This document shows positions 18,302-26,640 of a stretch of DNA of 64,000 bases, piece after piece (positions within the stretch are counted from its first letter, which is position 1; the number at the start of each line of letters is the position of its first letter). The stretch lies in NCBI RefSeq assembly GCF_012910715.1, contig NZ_JABBHF010000009.1, positions 124,001 through 188,000 on the forward strand. The letters are read 5' to 3'. The notes beneath the pieces are model-generated. The model did not search any database and had not been told where the DNA came from. It worked only from the letters and a program-made list of their open reading frames with translations. This DNA is from Flavivirga algicola. GTDB lineage: Bacteria; Bacteroidota; Bacteroidia; Flavobacteriales; Flavobacteriaceae. The position numbers and the translations under genes were made by a program.

Positions 18302-18757
18302 ATGTCTGATGAAAAGAATTTAAGTGACGACCTAAACGATATGCTAGGTGATGCTAAAGACGGTGCAAAAAAAGCAGCAGATAAAGCAGGAGAATTTGCA
18401 GAAGAAGCTAAAGAAAAAGCCAAAGAAACCTTTGAAGAAGTAAAAGAATCTGCTTCCGATTTTGCCGATGGTGCCAAAGAGACTTTTGACAATGTAACAG
18501 GTGGAGATAATAAAAAAGTATTAGCAGGTATTTTAGCCATTGTATTAGGGCCTTTTGGAATACATAAATTCATTTTAGGATATAATAAAGAAGGCATTAT
18601 CATGTTGGTAGTAACTTTCGTCCTAGGGTTTATAACTTGCGGTCTGGGTGCTGGTTTAACAGGGCTTGTAGGGTTAATTGAAGGTATTATATACCTTACC
18701 AAATCTGATGAAGAATTTTATAATACGTATCAAGCAGGTAAAAAGCCTTGGTTTTAA
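18302..18757 (+). CDS. TM2-domain membrane protein with N-terminal amphipathic helix
   Basis: A 151-aa protein. Residues 1-75 form an Ala/Lys/Glu helix (DKAGEFAEEAKEKAKETFEE) like that of the preceding gene. Residues about 78-140 are a TM2 domain: two membrane helices with GPFGIHKFILGYNKEGIIML and a glycine-rich second span. TM2 proteins have no fixed function. A strong terminator follows. Confidence 0.82.
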   Translation: MSDEKNLSDDLNDMLGDAKDGAKKAADKAGEFAEEAKEKAKETFEEVKESASDFADGAKETFDNVTGGDNKKVLAGILAIVLGPFGIHKFILGYNKEGIIMLVVTFVLGFITCGLGAGLTGLVGLIEGIIYLTKSDEEFYNTYQAGKKPWF

Positions 18758-18780
18758 TCGACTACTATTTTTTAGATATA

Positions 18781-18813
18781 AAAAGCCAGAAATTGTATTT
18801 CTGGCTTTATTTT
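18781..18813 (+). terminator. Intrinsic terminator after the TM2 gene
   Basis: AAAGCCAGAAAT (18782-18793) pairs perfectly with ATTTCTGGCTTT (18797-18808), followed by ATTTTT. Confidence 0.85.
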
Positions 18814-18837
18814 TGATACAACTAAAATCTTTTTGTC

Positions 18838-20994
18838 ATGAAAAAAATAATAATTAGTCTTTTAACCGTTACATTGATGATAAGCTGTAAAAAAGAAAAA
18901 GAAGAAAGAAAAACTATTATTGTGAATTACCCTGAAACCAAAACCGTAGACACTGTAGATACCTATTTTGGTATAGACGTAAAAGATCCATATCGCTGGT
19001 TGGAAGATGATAGAAGTGAGGAAACAGAAGCCTGGGTAAAAACTCAAAACAAATCGACATACAGTTATTTAGACCAGATTCCATACAGAAAGGAGCTTAA
19101 AGAACGTCTTTCCAGCTTGTGGAATTACGAAAAAGTAAGTGCCCCTTTTGTAGAAGGAGACTATACTTATTTTTATAAAAATGATGGTCTACAAAATCAA
19201 TATGTTATCCATAGAAAAAAAGGCAACGGTCCATCTGAAGTCTTTTTAGATCCTAATACTTTTTCTGAAGATGGTACAGTTTCTTTAGATGATACAAGTT
19301 TTTCAAAAGACGGTAGCATATTGGCCTATTCTATTTCTGAAGGCGGCAGTGACTGGAGAAAAATTCTTGTCATGAATACTGAAACTAAAGACATTGTGGA
19401 AGACTCCCTTGTAGATATAAAATTCACCCAAATATCGTGGTATAAAAATGAAGGTTTCTATTATTCTAGCTACGACAAACCCAAAGGCAGTAAACTCTCT
19501 GCAAAAACAGATCAGCATAAAGTATACTATCACAAACTAGGAACGCCTCAAAAAGAAGATATCTTAATTTTTGGAGGCACCCAAGAAGAAAAGCATCGTT
19601 ACATATATGCTAATGTTACTGAAGACAACAACTATTTAGTAATCACTCCTCGCATCTCCACCTCTGGGAACAAGTTATACATAAAAGACCTTTCGACACC
19701 TAATAGTAAATTAATTACGGTTCTGGACCATACAGACAGTGACACCTACGTTATCGAAAACAAGGGCAGCAAGCTGTTTCTTGTCACAAACCTAAATGCA
19801 CCAAATAAAAAAATAGTTACTGTTGATGCCTCGAACCCCGTACCAGAAAACTGGGTAGATCTTATCCCAGAAACAAAACATGTTCTATACCCATCAAAAT
19901 GTGGTGGCTACTTTTTTACTGAATATATGGTTGACGCGATTTCCAAGGTGATGCAATATGACTACAACGGTAAGTTAATTAGAGATATTGAACTTCCAGG
20001 TGTTGGAAACGTGAATGGTTTTGGTGGAAAAAAAGAAGACAAAATAGATTATTACTCCTTTACAAATTATAACACACCTCCTAGTATCTACAAATTCAAT
20101 ATTGAAACAGGCAAATCTGAATTGTACTGGAAACCTTCTATAGAATTTAATAGTGACGATTATGAAAGTAATCAGGTATTCTACACATCAAAAGATGGTA
20201 CTAAAGTTCCTATGATAATCACCTATAAAAAAGGTATCGAACTAAATGGCAAAAACCCAACCATATTGTATGGTTATGGTGGATTCAATATTAGTTTAAA
20301 TCCAGCATTTAGCATTACTAATGCTGTTTGGATGGAACAAGGCGGAATCTTGGCAGTTCCTAACCTTCGTGGTGGTGGCGAATATGGTAAAGTATGGCAC
20401 GATGCTGGAACCAAATTACAAAAGCAAAATGTATTTGATGATTTTATTGCAGCAGGCGAATATCTCATCGAAAACAAATACACATCCTCAGATTATTTAG
20501 CTTTAAGAGGAGGATCAAACGGTGGTTTATTAGTTGGAGCAACGATGACCCAGCGTCCAGATTTAGCTAAGGTAGCTTTGCCAGCCGTCGGTGTTCTGGA
20601 CATGTTAAGATACCACACTTTTACCGCTGGCGCTGGTTGGGCTTACGATTATGGCACTGCTGAACAAAGCAAAGAGATGTTTGAATACTTAAAAGGATAC
20701 TCACCAGTACATAATGTAAAAGCTGATGTACAATATCCTGCTACATTAATTACTACGGGCGATCATGATGATCGTGTTGTTCCTGCTCATAGTTTTAAAT
20801 TTGCGGCCGAATTACAGCGTAAGCAAACAGGAAATAACCCAACCTTAATACGCATTGAAATCGATGCTGGCCATGGCGCAGGCACCCCTGTTAGCAAAAC
20901 CATTGAACAATATGCCGATATTTTTGGTTTCACACTCTACAATATGGGTTTTGAAGTGTTACCCACAAAAACCAAAGAGAAAGTAAAAGGATAA
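18838..20994 (+). CDS. Prolyl oligopeptidase family (S9A) lipoprotein
   Basis: Serine peptidase that cleaves short peptides after proline. The 718-aa protein begins [19 protein letters not shown], a lipoprotein signal with the acceptor Cys at residue 17, so it should sit on the periplasmic or outer membrane. The seven-bladed propeller (about 90-420) is followed by an alpha/beta hydrolase domain with catalytic Ser in [10 protein letters not shown], Asp in [11 protein letters not shown] and His in DAGHGAGTP. All three residues are present. Confidence 0.95.
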   Translation: MKKIIISLLTVTLMISCKKEKEERKTIIVNYPETKTVDTVDTYFGIDVKDPYRWLEDDRSEETEAWVKTQNKSTYSYLDQIPYRKELKERLSSLWNYEKVSAPFVEGDYTYFYKNDGLQNQYVIHRKKGNGPSEVFLDPNTFSEDGTVSLDDTSFSKDGSILAYSISEGGSDWRKILVMNTETKDIVEDSLVDIKFTQISWYKNEGFYYSSYDKPKGSKLSAKTDQHKVYYHKLGTPQKEDILIFGGTQEEKHRYIYANVTEDNNYLVITPRISTSGNKLYIKDLSTPNSKLITVLDHTDSDTYVIENKGSKLFLVTNLNAPNKKIVTVDASNPVPENWVDLIPETKHVLYPSKCGGYFFTEYMVDAISKVMQYDYNGKLIRDIELPGVGNVNGFGGKKEDKIDYYSFTNYNTPPSIYKFNIETGKSELYWKPSIEFNSDDYESNQVFYTSKDGTKVPMIITYKKGIELNGKNPTILYGYGGFNISLNPAFSITNAVWMEQGGILAVPNLRGGGEYGKVWHDAGTKLQKQNVFDDFIAAGEYLIENKYTSSDYLALRGGSNGGLLVGATMTQRPDLAKVALPAVGVLDMLRYHTFTAGAGWAYDYGTAEQSKEMFEYLKGYSPVHNVKADVQYPATLITTGDHDDRVVPAHSFKFAAELQRKQTGNNPTLIRIEIDAGHGAGTPVSKTIEQYADIFGFTLYNMGFEVLPTKTKEKVKG

Positions 20995-21014
20995 TATTTA
21001 TACAACTTAGATTT

Positions 21015-21047
21015 AAAAAATCTTCACCCTCTGAGCAGATTTTTTTA
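21015..21047 (+). terminator. Intrinsic terminator after the S9A gene
   Basis: AAAAAATCT (21015-21023) pairs with AGATTTTTT (21037-21045), followed by T and ATG-free AT-rich sequence. Confidence 0.7.
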
Positions 21048-21074
21048 TGTTATTTTTGCTCCTCGATAAAGGCT

Positions 21075-21986
21075 ATGCTTCAAGTAAAAAACATATCATT
21101 TCGTTATAAAAAACAAGTTGTTTTAAAAGATATCAGTTTTAATGTTAAAGCTGGCGAACATTTTTCCATTATTGGTGAAAGCGGTTCAGGAAAAAGTACA
21201 CTTTTAAAATTACTTTACGGCACTTACGATTTAAGTAAAGGACATATTTTTTGGAAAGACGAAGCTATTTTAGGCCCAAAATACAATCTCATTATTGGCC
21301 CAGAATTCATGAAGTACGTGGCTCAAGAATTCGACCTGATGCCTTTTACCACTGTTGCCGAAAATATTGGTACTTTTCTGTCTAACTTTTATCCCGAGGA
21401 AAAACAAGAACGCATTAATGAGTTATTAGATGTTGTTGAATTAAAGCCTTTTGCAAAAACAAAAGTCAAAGAATTAAGTGGCGGACAAAAACAACGTGTC
21501 GCCCTGGCCAAAGCTATTGCGAAGCGACCTGAAATAATTTTACTGGATGAACCTTTTAGCCACATAGACAACTTCAAAAAGCAATCTCTACGTAGAAGCT
21601 TATTCCAATACTTAAAAGAAAAGAATATTACCTGTATTGTCGCTACGCACGACAAAGATGATGTCTTGTCTTATTCTGACCATATGATCGTCTTGCACGA
21701 CACTAAAATTATGGCTAATAATACGCCTAAACGCTTATTTAATAACCCAGAAAATAAACTGATAGCATCTTTCTTTGGTGAGTTTAATATGATAAACGAT
21801 AAAATTGTTTATGCCAATCAATTAAAAGTGACTAATCATTCCAATTTAAAAGCCATAGTAAAACAATCTTACTATAAAGGGTATTACCATTTAATTGAAG
21901 CCGATTTGAATGGGGATACAGTACTTTTTGAACATCATACGCAACTTAAAAAAGGAAACGTAATCTTTTTAAATCAAGTTTTATAA
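21075..21986 (+). CDS. ABC transporter ATP-binding protein
   Basis: A cytoplasmic ATPase of 303 aa. It has Walker A GESGSGKST, a Q-loop (VAQEFDLMPF), signature LSGGQKQRVALAKAIA, Walker B IILLDEPF and the H-loop THDKDD. About 90 further residues follow the nucleotide-binding domain, as in polyamine- or thiamine-type importers. No permease or binding protein lies beside it, so its transport partner is unknown. Confidence 0.9.
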   Translation: MLQVKNISFRYKKQVVLKDISFNVKAGEHFSIIGESGSGKSTLLKLLYGTYDLSKGHIFWKDEAILGPKYNLIIGPEFMKYVAQEFDLMPFTTVAENIGTFLSNFYPEEKQERINELLDVVELKPFAKTKVKELSGGQKQRVALAKAIAKRPEIILLDEPFSHIDNFKKQSLRRSLFQYLKEKNITCIVATHDKDDVLSYSDHMIVLHDTKIMANNTPKRLFNNPENKLIASFFGEFNMINDKIVYANQLKVTNHSNLKAIVKQSYYKGYYHLIEADLNGDTVLFEHHTQLKKGNVIFLNQVL

Positions 21987-22086
21987 TTTATATATCTTTG
22001 CATTAGTTCATTGAAACATTCTTTTGAAAAATTTTGAAGGCTATGTAAGACAATAATGTTTTACATAACATTTAAAATTAAATATT

Positions 22087-22383
22087 ATGAATTGGAAAAT
22101 TCAAAAACTACAAAATGGTGAAACCATTATTTCAAAAGAACCAGGTAATTCTATGTTACCATTACTAAAGTCTAAACAACCTGTAAAACTTAAGCCCGTT
22201 CACTGGGAAGATTGCGAAGCAGGAGATATTGTTTACTGCAAAGTTAGAGGTAATTGCTTTACACACCTTGTCAAAGGGAAAAATAGCAAACGTGGCTTAT
22301 TGATAGGAAATAACCATGGAAGAATTAACGGATGGACCAAAAATGTTTATGGAAAAGTAATAGAGATATTACCAATGTCATAG
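22087..22383 (+). CDS. Small S24/S26 (LexA/signal-peptidase-like) fold protein
   Basis: A 98-aa protein whose GNSMLPLLKSKQPVKLKPV resembles the nucleophile region (GxSMxP) of S24/S26 peptidases, followed by AGDIVYCKVRGNCFTHLVKG. The usual catalytic Lys strand reads THLVKG here, so catalysis is doubtful. There is no HTH or membrane segment. It has a good upstream promoter (TATCTTTG near 21990). It could be a degenerate peptidase fold or a stand-alone binding domain. Confidence 0.6.
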   Translation: MNWKIQKLQNGETIISKEPGNSMLPLLKSKQPVKLKPVHWEDCEAGDIVYCKVRGNCFTHLVKGKNSKRGLLIGNNHGRINGWTKNVYGKVIEILPMS

Positions 22384-22406
22384 ACATTATTTAATAAATA
22401 AAACAC

Positions 22407-24128
22407 TCACAATATTTCTTTTTCTGTATACTGTAATCCGTTTGGCAATGCTATTGAGGAAAATTCTAAATGCAGAACCCGTCGTCTTTTTTGAACAGTC
22501 GTTTCAGATGAAGCATGCAGTAACAATGGTTTTAGCAGCTGAACACCTCCAGAACCTACTTCACTAATAAATGGAATCGAATTCGTTGTTATCAGCTTGA
22601 TTTCTTCGTCATTTAATCGTTTTTTATGCGATCCAGGAATCACTTTTAAAGCACCGTTTTTTATTGTTGCATCATCCAGATGAATACGCATAGAAAAAGT
22701 GTTTTTAGAAACTTCTACCGGTGGCCTCACACTAATGACTCCTTTCTTATTGGTCCACGAGCTAAACCCTTCTGTCTCTATTTTCTCAGCAACATTAATG
22801 GGAACATCTTGGTGCCAAGTAACATACCAGTTACTTTGAGGTGATTTATCAAAATAAATAGCCTTGGTTAAAAACACTTCTTTATCGATCGATTTTATAA
22901 GTTTTCTAAAGTTTTTATTGAATAAAACATCTTTTAATTCAGGCATTTTTAAAAGCACTTCGCGCATCCCAAAAGCTTGTTCTTCATTTTGTTTAATATA
23001 GGCATCAAACCTTGTTTTCAGCTTTCTAATATCTCGCTTTGAGTACACATGATTTAAAATTCCAAAACCTTTATATTCCAGACGTTTCGCAATGGTTCTT
23101 AAGTTCTTATCATTAATTTCGGTTTCATAAGCATCGACAGCATCGTATAAACGTTCTTTAATGTTCCGTTTCAATCGTTCGGGCGCTATGACTTTTATCC
23201 CCTCACCCAAGCCTAAAATTTCTTTTTCTAATTCAAAATTTAACTGAACTTTTAAAGAAATCGTCACTCCATAATTATCTCGACTCACCTCTTTTTGTGA
23301 ATGATGAAAAGGTTTCGTGAGTACATAAGGGGCATGTTTATGATTCACATACAATACAACGGTTTCAGGTTTTAAATTAGGGCTTACCGAAACACCTATG
23401 GCATGTTTATAATAAATTTCAGAATTAAAACCAGTATCAGAAACAAATGGTTTATTGCTCCGTTTGATCGAAATAATTCGATCTAAAGCCAAATTCATTA
23501 AACCTTCATTTTTTTTACGTTGACCAATAACGAACCAACGATTTCTAAACTCTTTTAGCAAATAAGGGTAGTACGTAAATGTGCTTTCCTGTCGTGCCTT
23601 GAACGACTGATACGTAATTTCTATAGCTTGTTTTTTAAGTATAAACTGATAGAGCTCATCTAAAAACTCCAAGCCCTTTAAATTTTCATTTTTCTCAAAA
23701 TCGATTAGAGATTTTTCTTGTGTTTTCTGCGTATAAACATGATCTTCCAGCTTTTGAACCATGCTTCCCAGCTCAGTAAAATGAGAAAAGCCTTGAAACT
23801 GTTTTAAAAACGAAACGGCTTCCGATAACTTAGTCAAATCTTGATTAGAAATAGGGCTATTTGTAATACTATAATTTTCGTCGTCGTATTTGTAAAATTT
23901 TCTGTTGTAAACTACAATTGGTGCATTGTATCCCAGTTTATCGCTCCGCATCATCTGCAAATCCAATTGAACTGTTCGTTTGCTCACATCAACATCTTTT
24001 CCTTCGTATTCGTAAAGCGCATCAGAAACCGCCTCAATCAAATCATTAAGTGTCCATGGTCTAAAGTTATTTTGAAGACATTTATCTATCGTTTTGTAAC
24101 GAATTAATGCATTTTTGTTGACTGCCAT
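22407..24128 (-). CDS. WYL-domain transcriptional regulator fused to a PhyH-type 2-oxoglutarate dioxygenase
   Basis: An unusual two-part protein of 573 aa. Starting at ATG 24128 (MAVNKNALIRYKTIDKCLQ), residues 1-80 are the HTH region and about 150-335 the WYL sensor domain (RWFVIGQRKKNEGLMNLALD). Residues about 345-573 match phytanoyl-CoA dioxygenase, with iron ligands His439 and Asp441 (WHQD), His538 (LLLHASSE) and the 2-oxoglutarate Arg at 548-550. An upstream in-frame ATG at 24167 touches an operator palindrome and would add 13 residues. WYL regulators often control DNA- or RNA-damage genes. The fusion has no stop or frame break. Confidence 0.85.
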   Translation of the reverse strand: MAVNKNALIRYKTIDKCLQNNFRPWTLNDLIEAVSDALYEYEGKDVDVSKRTVQLDLQMMRSDKLGYNAPIVVYNRKFYKYDDENYSITNSPISNQDLTKLSEAVSFLKQFQGFSHFTELGSMVQKLEDHVYTQKTQEKSLIDFEKNENLKGLEFLDELYQFILKKQAIEITYQSFKARQESTFTYYPYLLKEFRNRWFVIGQRKKNEGLMNLALDRIISIKRSNKPFVSDTGFNSEIYYKHAIGVSVSPNLKPETVVLYVNHKHAPYVLTKPFHHSQKEVSRDNYGVTISLKVQLNFELEKEILGLGEGIKVIAPERLKRNIKERLYDAVDAYETEINDKNLRTIAKRLEYKGFGILNHVYSKRDIRKLKTRFDAYIKQNEEQAFGMREVLLKMPELKDVLFNKNFRKLIKSIDKEVFLTKAIYFDKSPQSNWYVTWHQDVPINVAEKIETEGFSSWTNKKGVISVRPPVEVSKNTFSMRIHLDDATIKNGALKVIPGSHKKRLNDEEIKLITTNSIPFISEVGSGGVQLLKPLLLHASSETTVQKRRRVLHLEFSSIALPNGLQYTEKEIL

Positions 24129-24168
24129 TTTATGGAATATATCATTCAATTTAGTTAAAAAATCCATA

Positions 24169-24204
24169 TACGCAAAAACATTGCGTACATCAATCTAATA
24201 TTTG
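24169..24204 (+). promoter_or_regulatory. Operator palindrome plus promoter, site 1 of 3
   Basis: TACGCAAAAACATTGCGTA (24169-24187) is a 7-bp inverted repeat about a 5-nt centre. AATATTTG starts at 24197, 16 nt after the right half-site begins. It would drive the 192-aa gene at 24220 and lies just upstream of the WYL regulator gene on the other strand, so it may also set autoregulation. Confidence 0.75.
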
Positions 24205-24219
24205 CTTAAAATCAAAAAG

Positions 24220-24798
24220 ATGGAAGCATTAAAAATTAAAATATTTGATGTACTTACAGAAAAAATAACCGTTTCTGAATTTGAAAATTGGTTATACAAC
24301 TCGGAAGAAATCCTTGAAAACTTAAAGTCAAATACATTTTACTTTGATTTGATTTCAATTAATTATAAAAGTAAAAAATGGTTAAAAGAACTAAATGACC
24401 TAATCAAAGATAAATATGATGAAGATTATCTTATAATCTTGAAAATTGAAAGAGGTTGTTTAGAAATATGCCAATCGGAAACACCATCTCAAGTCTACCA
24501 AACTTTGTCTAAATTAATAATCGATTTTGATTATGAAACAGACCTTGACATCCTTTGGAAGTTTTATTCTCTTTATGGGTGCTATGATTCATTTGAAGGA
24601 AGTATGTTTAACAAATGTTATATAGAAAAAGAAGCCAAATTTTACTCAAAACAGGTCCTCAAAATTTCTAAAAATTGTAAAGATTACGAGGAAATTAAAT
24701 CTGTTTTATCGCAAGATTTAATTCCTTTTAAGGAATATGACCTAAACCAAACAAGAACTTTAAAACAAAAAATTTTTGCTTTTTTCAAAAAAAGTTAA
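24220..24798 (+). CDS. Uncharacterised 192-aa protein
   Basis: No family recognised. The ATG at 24220 is preferred over a TTG at 24202, which overlaps the promoter. The protein is acidic in the first half (FENWLYNSEEILENLKSN-T near residue 25) and ends in a basic tail (LKQKIFAFFKKS). There is no signal peptide or membrane helix. The layout loosely recalls small immunity proteins, but nothing fixes this. The operator palindrome 16 nt from its -7 box groups it with rtcB. Confidence 0.7.
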   Translation: MEALKIKIFDVLTEKITVSEFENWLYNSEEILENLKSNTFYFDLISINYKSKKWLKELNDLIKDKYDEDYLIILKIERGCLEICQSETPSQVYQTLSKLIIDFDYETDLDILWKFYSLYGCYDSFEGSMFNKCYIEKEAKFYSKQVLKISKNCKDYEEIKSVLSQDLIPFKEYDLNQTRTLKQKIFAFFKKS

Positions 24799-24843
24799 TA
24801 CTTCGTATTAAGGGCTTTATTTTTCAGAAAATGAAAAAATAAA

Positions 24844-25066
24844 TTTTGAAAATTGAAAAATAAATCTAAATCTTTGCAGTGCAATAAAGCAAAAAAACAA
24901 GTTTAACTAAAAATCGAAGCGATGAGTATATTTATATCATACCAAAACAGTCCGAAGGGTATAGTGCCTTTTGTGATGCTTCGCCATTATCGTTAGATAA
25001 ACTTTTCAAATTATAAATGAAAAATCCGAAGCAACTAAAAACTGTTTCGGATTTTTTGTTTTCAGT
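24844..25066 (+). ncRNA. Possible small structured RNA before the 171-aa TPR gene
   Basis: TTTTG (24844-24848) and AATCTTTG (24869-24876) form a promoter with a 20-nt spacer. The following stretch contains CGAAGC (24916-24921) pairing with GCTTCG (24979-24984), enclosing ATACC/GGTAT. It ends in a strong terminator: AAAAATCCGAA near 25020 with TTTCGGATTTTTT near 25045. No convincing protein is encoded. It could instead be an attenuating leader of the next gene. Confidence 0.35.
25019..25062 (+). terminator. Intrinsic terminator
   Basis: AAAAATCCGAA and TTCGGATTTTT flank a 15-nt loop, with a T-run at the 3' side. Confidence 0.75.
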
Positions 25067-25118
25067 CGTTAGCAATTCTGCTAAACATTTTCCAAAACAG
25101 TTAAAAACAAGCATGTAG

Positions 25119-25153
25119 AGCCCAGGCTCCTAAAGCAGAACCCTGGGCTTTAA
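25119..25153 (+). terminator. GC-rich hairpin before the TPR gene
   Basis: AGCCCAGG (25119-25126) pairs with CCTGGGCT (25142-25149) and is followed by TTAATAAAA. It is either a terminator of upstream transcription or part of the leader of the gene at 25181. Confidence 0.5.
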
Positions 25154-25180
25154 TAAAAACGAATTAATAAAATTAAAACA

Positions 25181-25696
25181 ATGGACACACATTTGTTAAA
25201 CAACTATGTGCTAAAAGCTATAGATGCTTATCCATACAATTTAGAAGAAACAGTCGAAAACTTAAACTATGCGCTATCGTACGAAAGCAATAATGTATAT
25301 GCCTTGTATTTAATGGGGCGTTTACAAGCAGAGCGATTTGAAGACTACGAAAAAGCAAAACAGTTTTATGCTGAAGCTTTAGCTAACAAAATGGATTTTC
25401 AAAAAGTATACCCAAGATATATCCAAGCCTTACTATGGAATGACGATTTGAATGAAGCCCAAAAACTAATAGACTTTGCTCTAACTGTAAAAGGCGTAGA
25501 CAAAGGTTCTATTTGGGACAAACAAGGCCAGCTTTTTGAAATACAAGCAGCTTACAAAGCCGCTATTAAAGCATACAAAACGGCAAAAACATTTGGTTAT
25601 AATGACGCTTTTATAAGCTACATCAATAATGAAATAAGTAGAGTTAAAAGTAAGCTGAAACCAAAGAAAAAGAAAAGCACTTCTAAAAAAAAGTAA
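25181..25696 (+). CDS. TPR-like protein, 171 aa
   Basis: A soluble helical protein with TPR-type repeats (NVYALYLMGRLQAERFEDYE near residue 45, AAYKAAIKAYKTAKTFGYND near residue 127) and a very basic tail (KPKKKKSTSKKK). TPRs bind protein partners; the Lys-rich end could bind nucleic acid. It is followed after 12 bp by the second copy of the operator palindrome, so it is cut off from the next transcript. Confidence 0.75.
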   Translation: MDTHLLNNYVLKAIDAYPYNLEETVENLNYALSYESNNVYALYLMGRLQAERFEDYEKAKQFYAEALANKMDFQKVYPRYIQALLWNDDLNEAQKLIDFALTVKGVDKGSIWDKQGQLFEIQAAYKAAIKAYKTAKTFGYNDAFISYINNEISRVKSKLKPKKKKSTSKKK

Positions 25697-25708
25697 CATA
25701 AAATTAAT

Positions 25709-25744
25709 TACGCAAAAAGATTGCGCAGCAATATAAAATATTTG
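25709..25744 (+). promoter_or_regulatory. Operator palindrome plus promoter, site 2 of 3
   Basis: TACGCAAAAAGATTGCGCA (25709-25727) matches site 1 at 17 of 19 positions. AATATTTG (25737-25744) again begins 16 nt after the right half-site. It is the only promoter-like signal in front of the hairpin-rich RNA and points into it. Confidence 0.75.
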
Positions 25745-25749
25745 CAGAG

Positions 25750-26330
25750 TAATCATAAAAAAGTCTTACTAATTAGAATTTGGCAGTAGTGCTCAATCAG
25801 ACAGAGAAGCTGATGGAGCTTAAAAAACGTTCTTTTACAAAAACCTGCTCAAGTAGCAGATTAATAACATCAAGCAAGTCTTGTTACGTGTTTCTGTATA
25901 ACACGATTGTATAAAGCCTTACTGTTTAGTATCAGGTTTTTATATGCAACTTGACTTGAAGGCTTTGATTATTTGCCAAATAATAATCACCACTCTATAG
26001 GTCGTGGGTTCGAATCCCACTCTCATTAATTTGAGATAGTTCAGTTAGGTTAGAACAATAGATTTTCAATTTGTAGGTTCGAATCCTACTCACGTTAACG
26101 CGTGATGGCAGAATGGCAATGCGCAACACTTTTAATGTTGTATTGAAATGGACTCAAAATCCATCCTTTTAAAGAAGGTCTACTTTTAAAAATCGACCAC
26201 CAAGTGAGTCGCACTTTAAACGGCAAAAACAAAGTGACACGAAACCTGCACCAATAACAAGTTATTAATGCAATCTAGAAAACACCTTGAAATACAGTTG
26301 TATTGCAAGACATTTTAAATGTCTTTTTGC
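25750..26330 (+). ncRNA. Hairpin-rich RNA with tRNA-like D-, anticodon- and T-arms
   Basis: About 580 nt without a usable ORF. Hairpins in order: AAGCT/AGCTT 25807-25821; CTGCT/AGCAG 25845-25859; CGTGTT/AACACG 25887-25905; AAAGCCTT/AAGGCTTT 25913-25966; ATTAT-TTGCCAA-ATAAT 25968-25984, a tRNA-Gly(GCC)-like anticodon arm; T-arm GTGGG-TTCGAAT-CCCAC 26004-26020; D-arm GTTC/GAAC 26039-26056 with AGTTAGGTTA loop; UUC-type arm 26058-26074; T-arm GTAGG-TTCGAAT-CCTAC 26073-26089; Lys(UUU)-like arm CAACA-CTTTTAA-TGTTG 26124-26140; Leu(CAA)-like arm ATGGA-CTCAAAA-TCCAT 26148-26164; AGACA-TTTTAAA-TGTCT 26308-26324. No unit is a complete tRNA: variable loops are missing and acceptor halves do not match. 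It lies behind operator site 2 and ahead of slipin and rtcB. Confidence 0.6.
26307..26328 (+). terminator. Possible terminator of the hairpin RNA
   Basis: AAGACATTTTAAATGTCTT folds on itself and runs into TTTT. The same stem can be read as an anticodon-arm-like hairpin, so its role is open. Confidence 0.45.
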
Positions 26331-26640
26331 GGGATCCATTTACTTAAAAAGAACTGTGAAATATCACATTTCGCAATAGGTAAATTATTTTTAGAAACGA
26401 CTTTTAAATACTTTTAATCACTGGTATTTCCGTAGTTAGAAAGATGGTTTTCTTTCGCTTTGTTTTAATAAAAATGGTCATTCTCAAAAAGAGAATTCTA
26501 TTATAAATGTTTAATCGTTCTGAATTAAAAGAAGTAACAGAACAAAAAATTAGAAATCTTGAACCGTCCGTAAGCAAAAATTAATGGTTGGTTCATCGCA
26601 TCAAATGGATACTCCATTTGACAATTGTTTAACGATAAAA
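26331..26640 (+). other. Leader between hairpin RNA and slipin gene
   Basis: No recognised gene. It has further hairpins: GTGA/TCAC near 26356, TTCTC/GAGAA near 26480-26495 and CAAATGGA/TCCATTTG at 26602-26620. A 25-codon frame runs from ATG 26507 (MFNRSELKEVTEQ...) to TAA 26582-26584, which overlaps an ATG in TAATG and could couple translation to the slipin frame. No clear promoter for slipin was seen. Confidence 0.4.

Noticed and set aside
25968-26170. Functional tRNA genes (Gly, Glu, Lys or Leu)
   Set aside because: Anticodon and T-arms look right, but the variable loop is absent (the anticodon 3' strand overlaps the T-arm strand near 26073), acceptor halves do not pair within a unit, and two anticodon arms occur in a row. 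They are tRNA-like parts, not tRNAs.
26584-26640. Slipin starting at ATG 26584
   Set aside because: The extra 19 residues run through a perfect hairpin and precede the conserved start; ATG 26641 fits the family better. The TAATG overlap keeps it possible.
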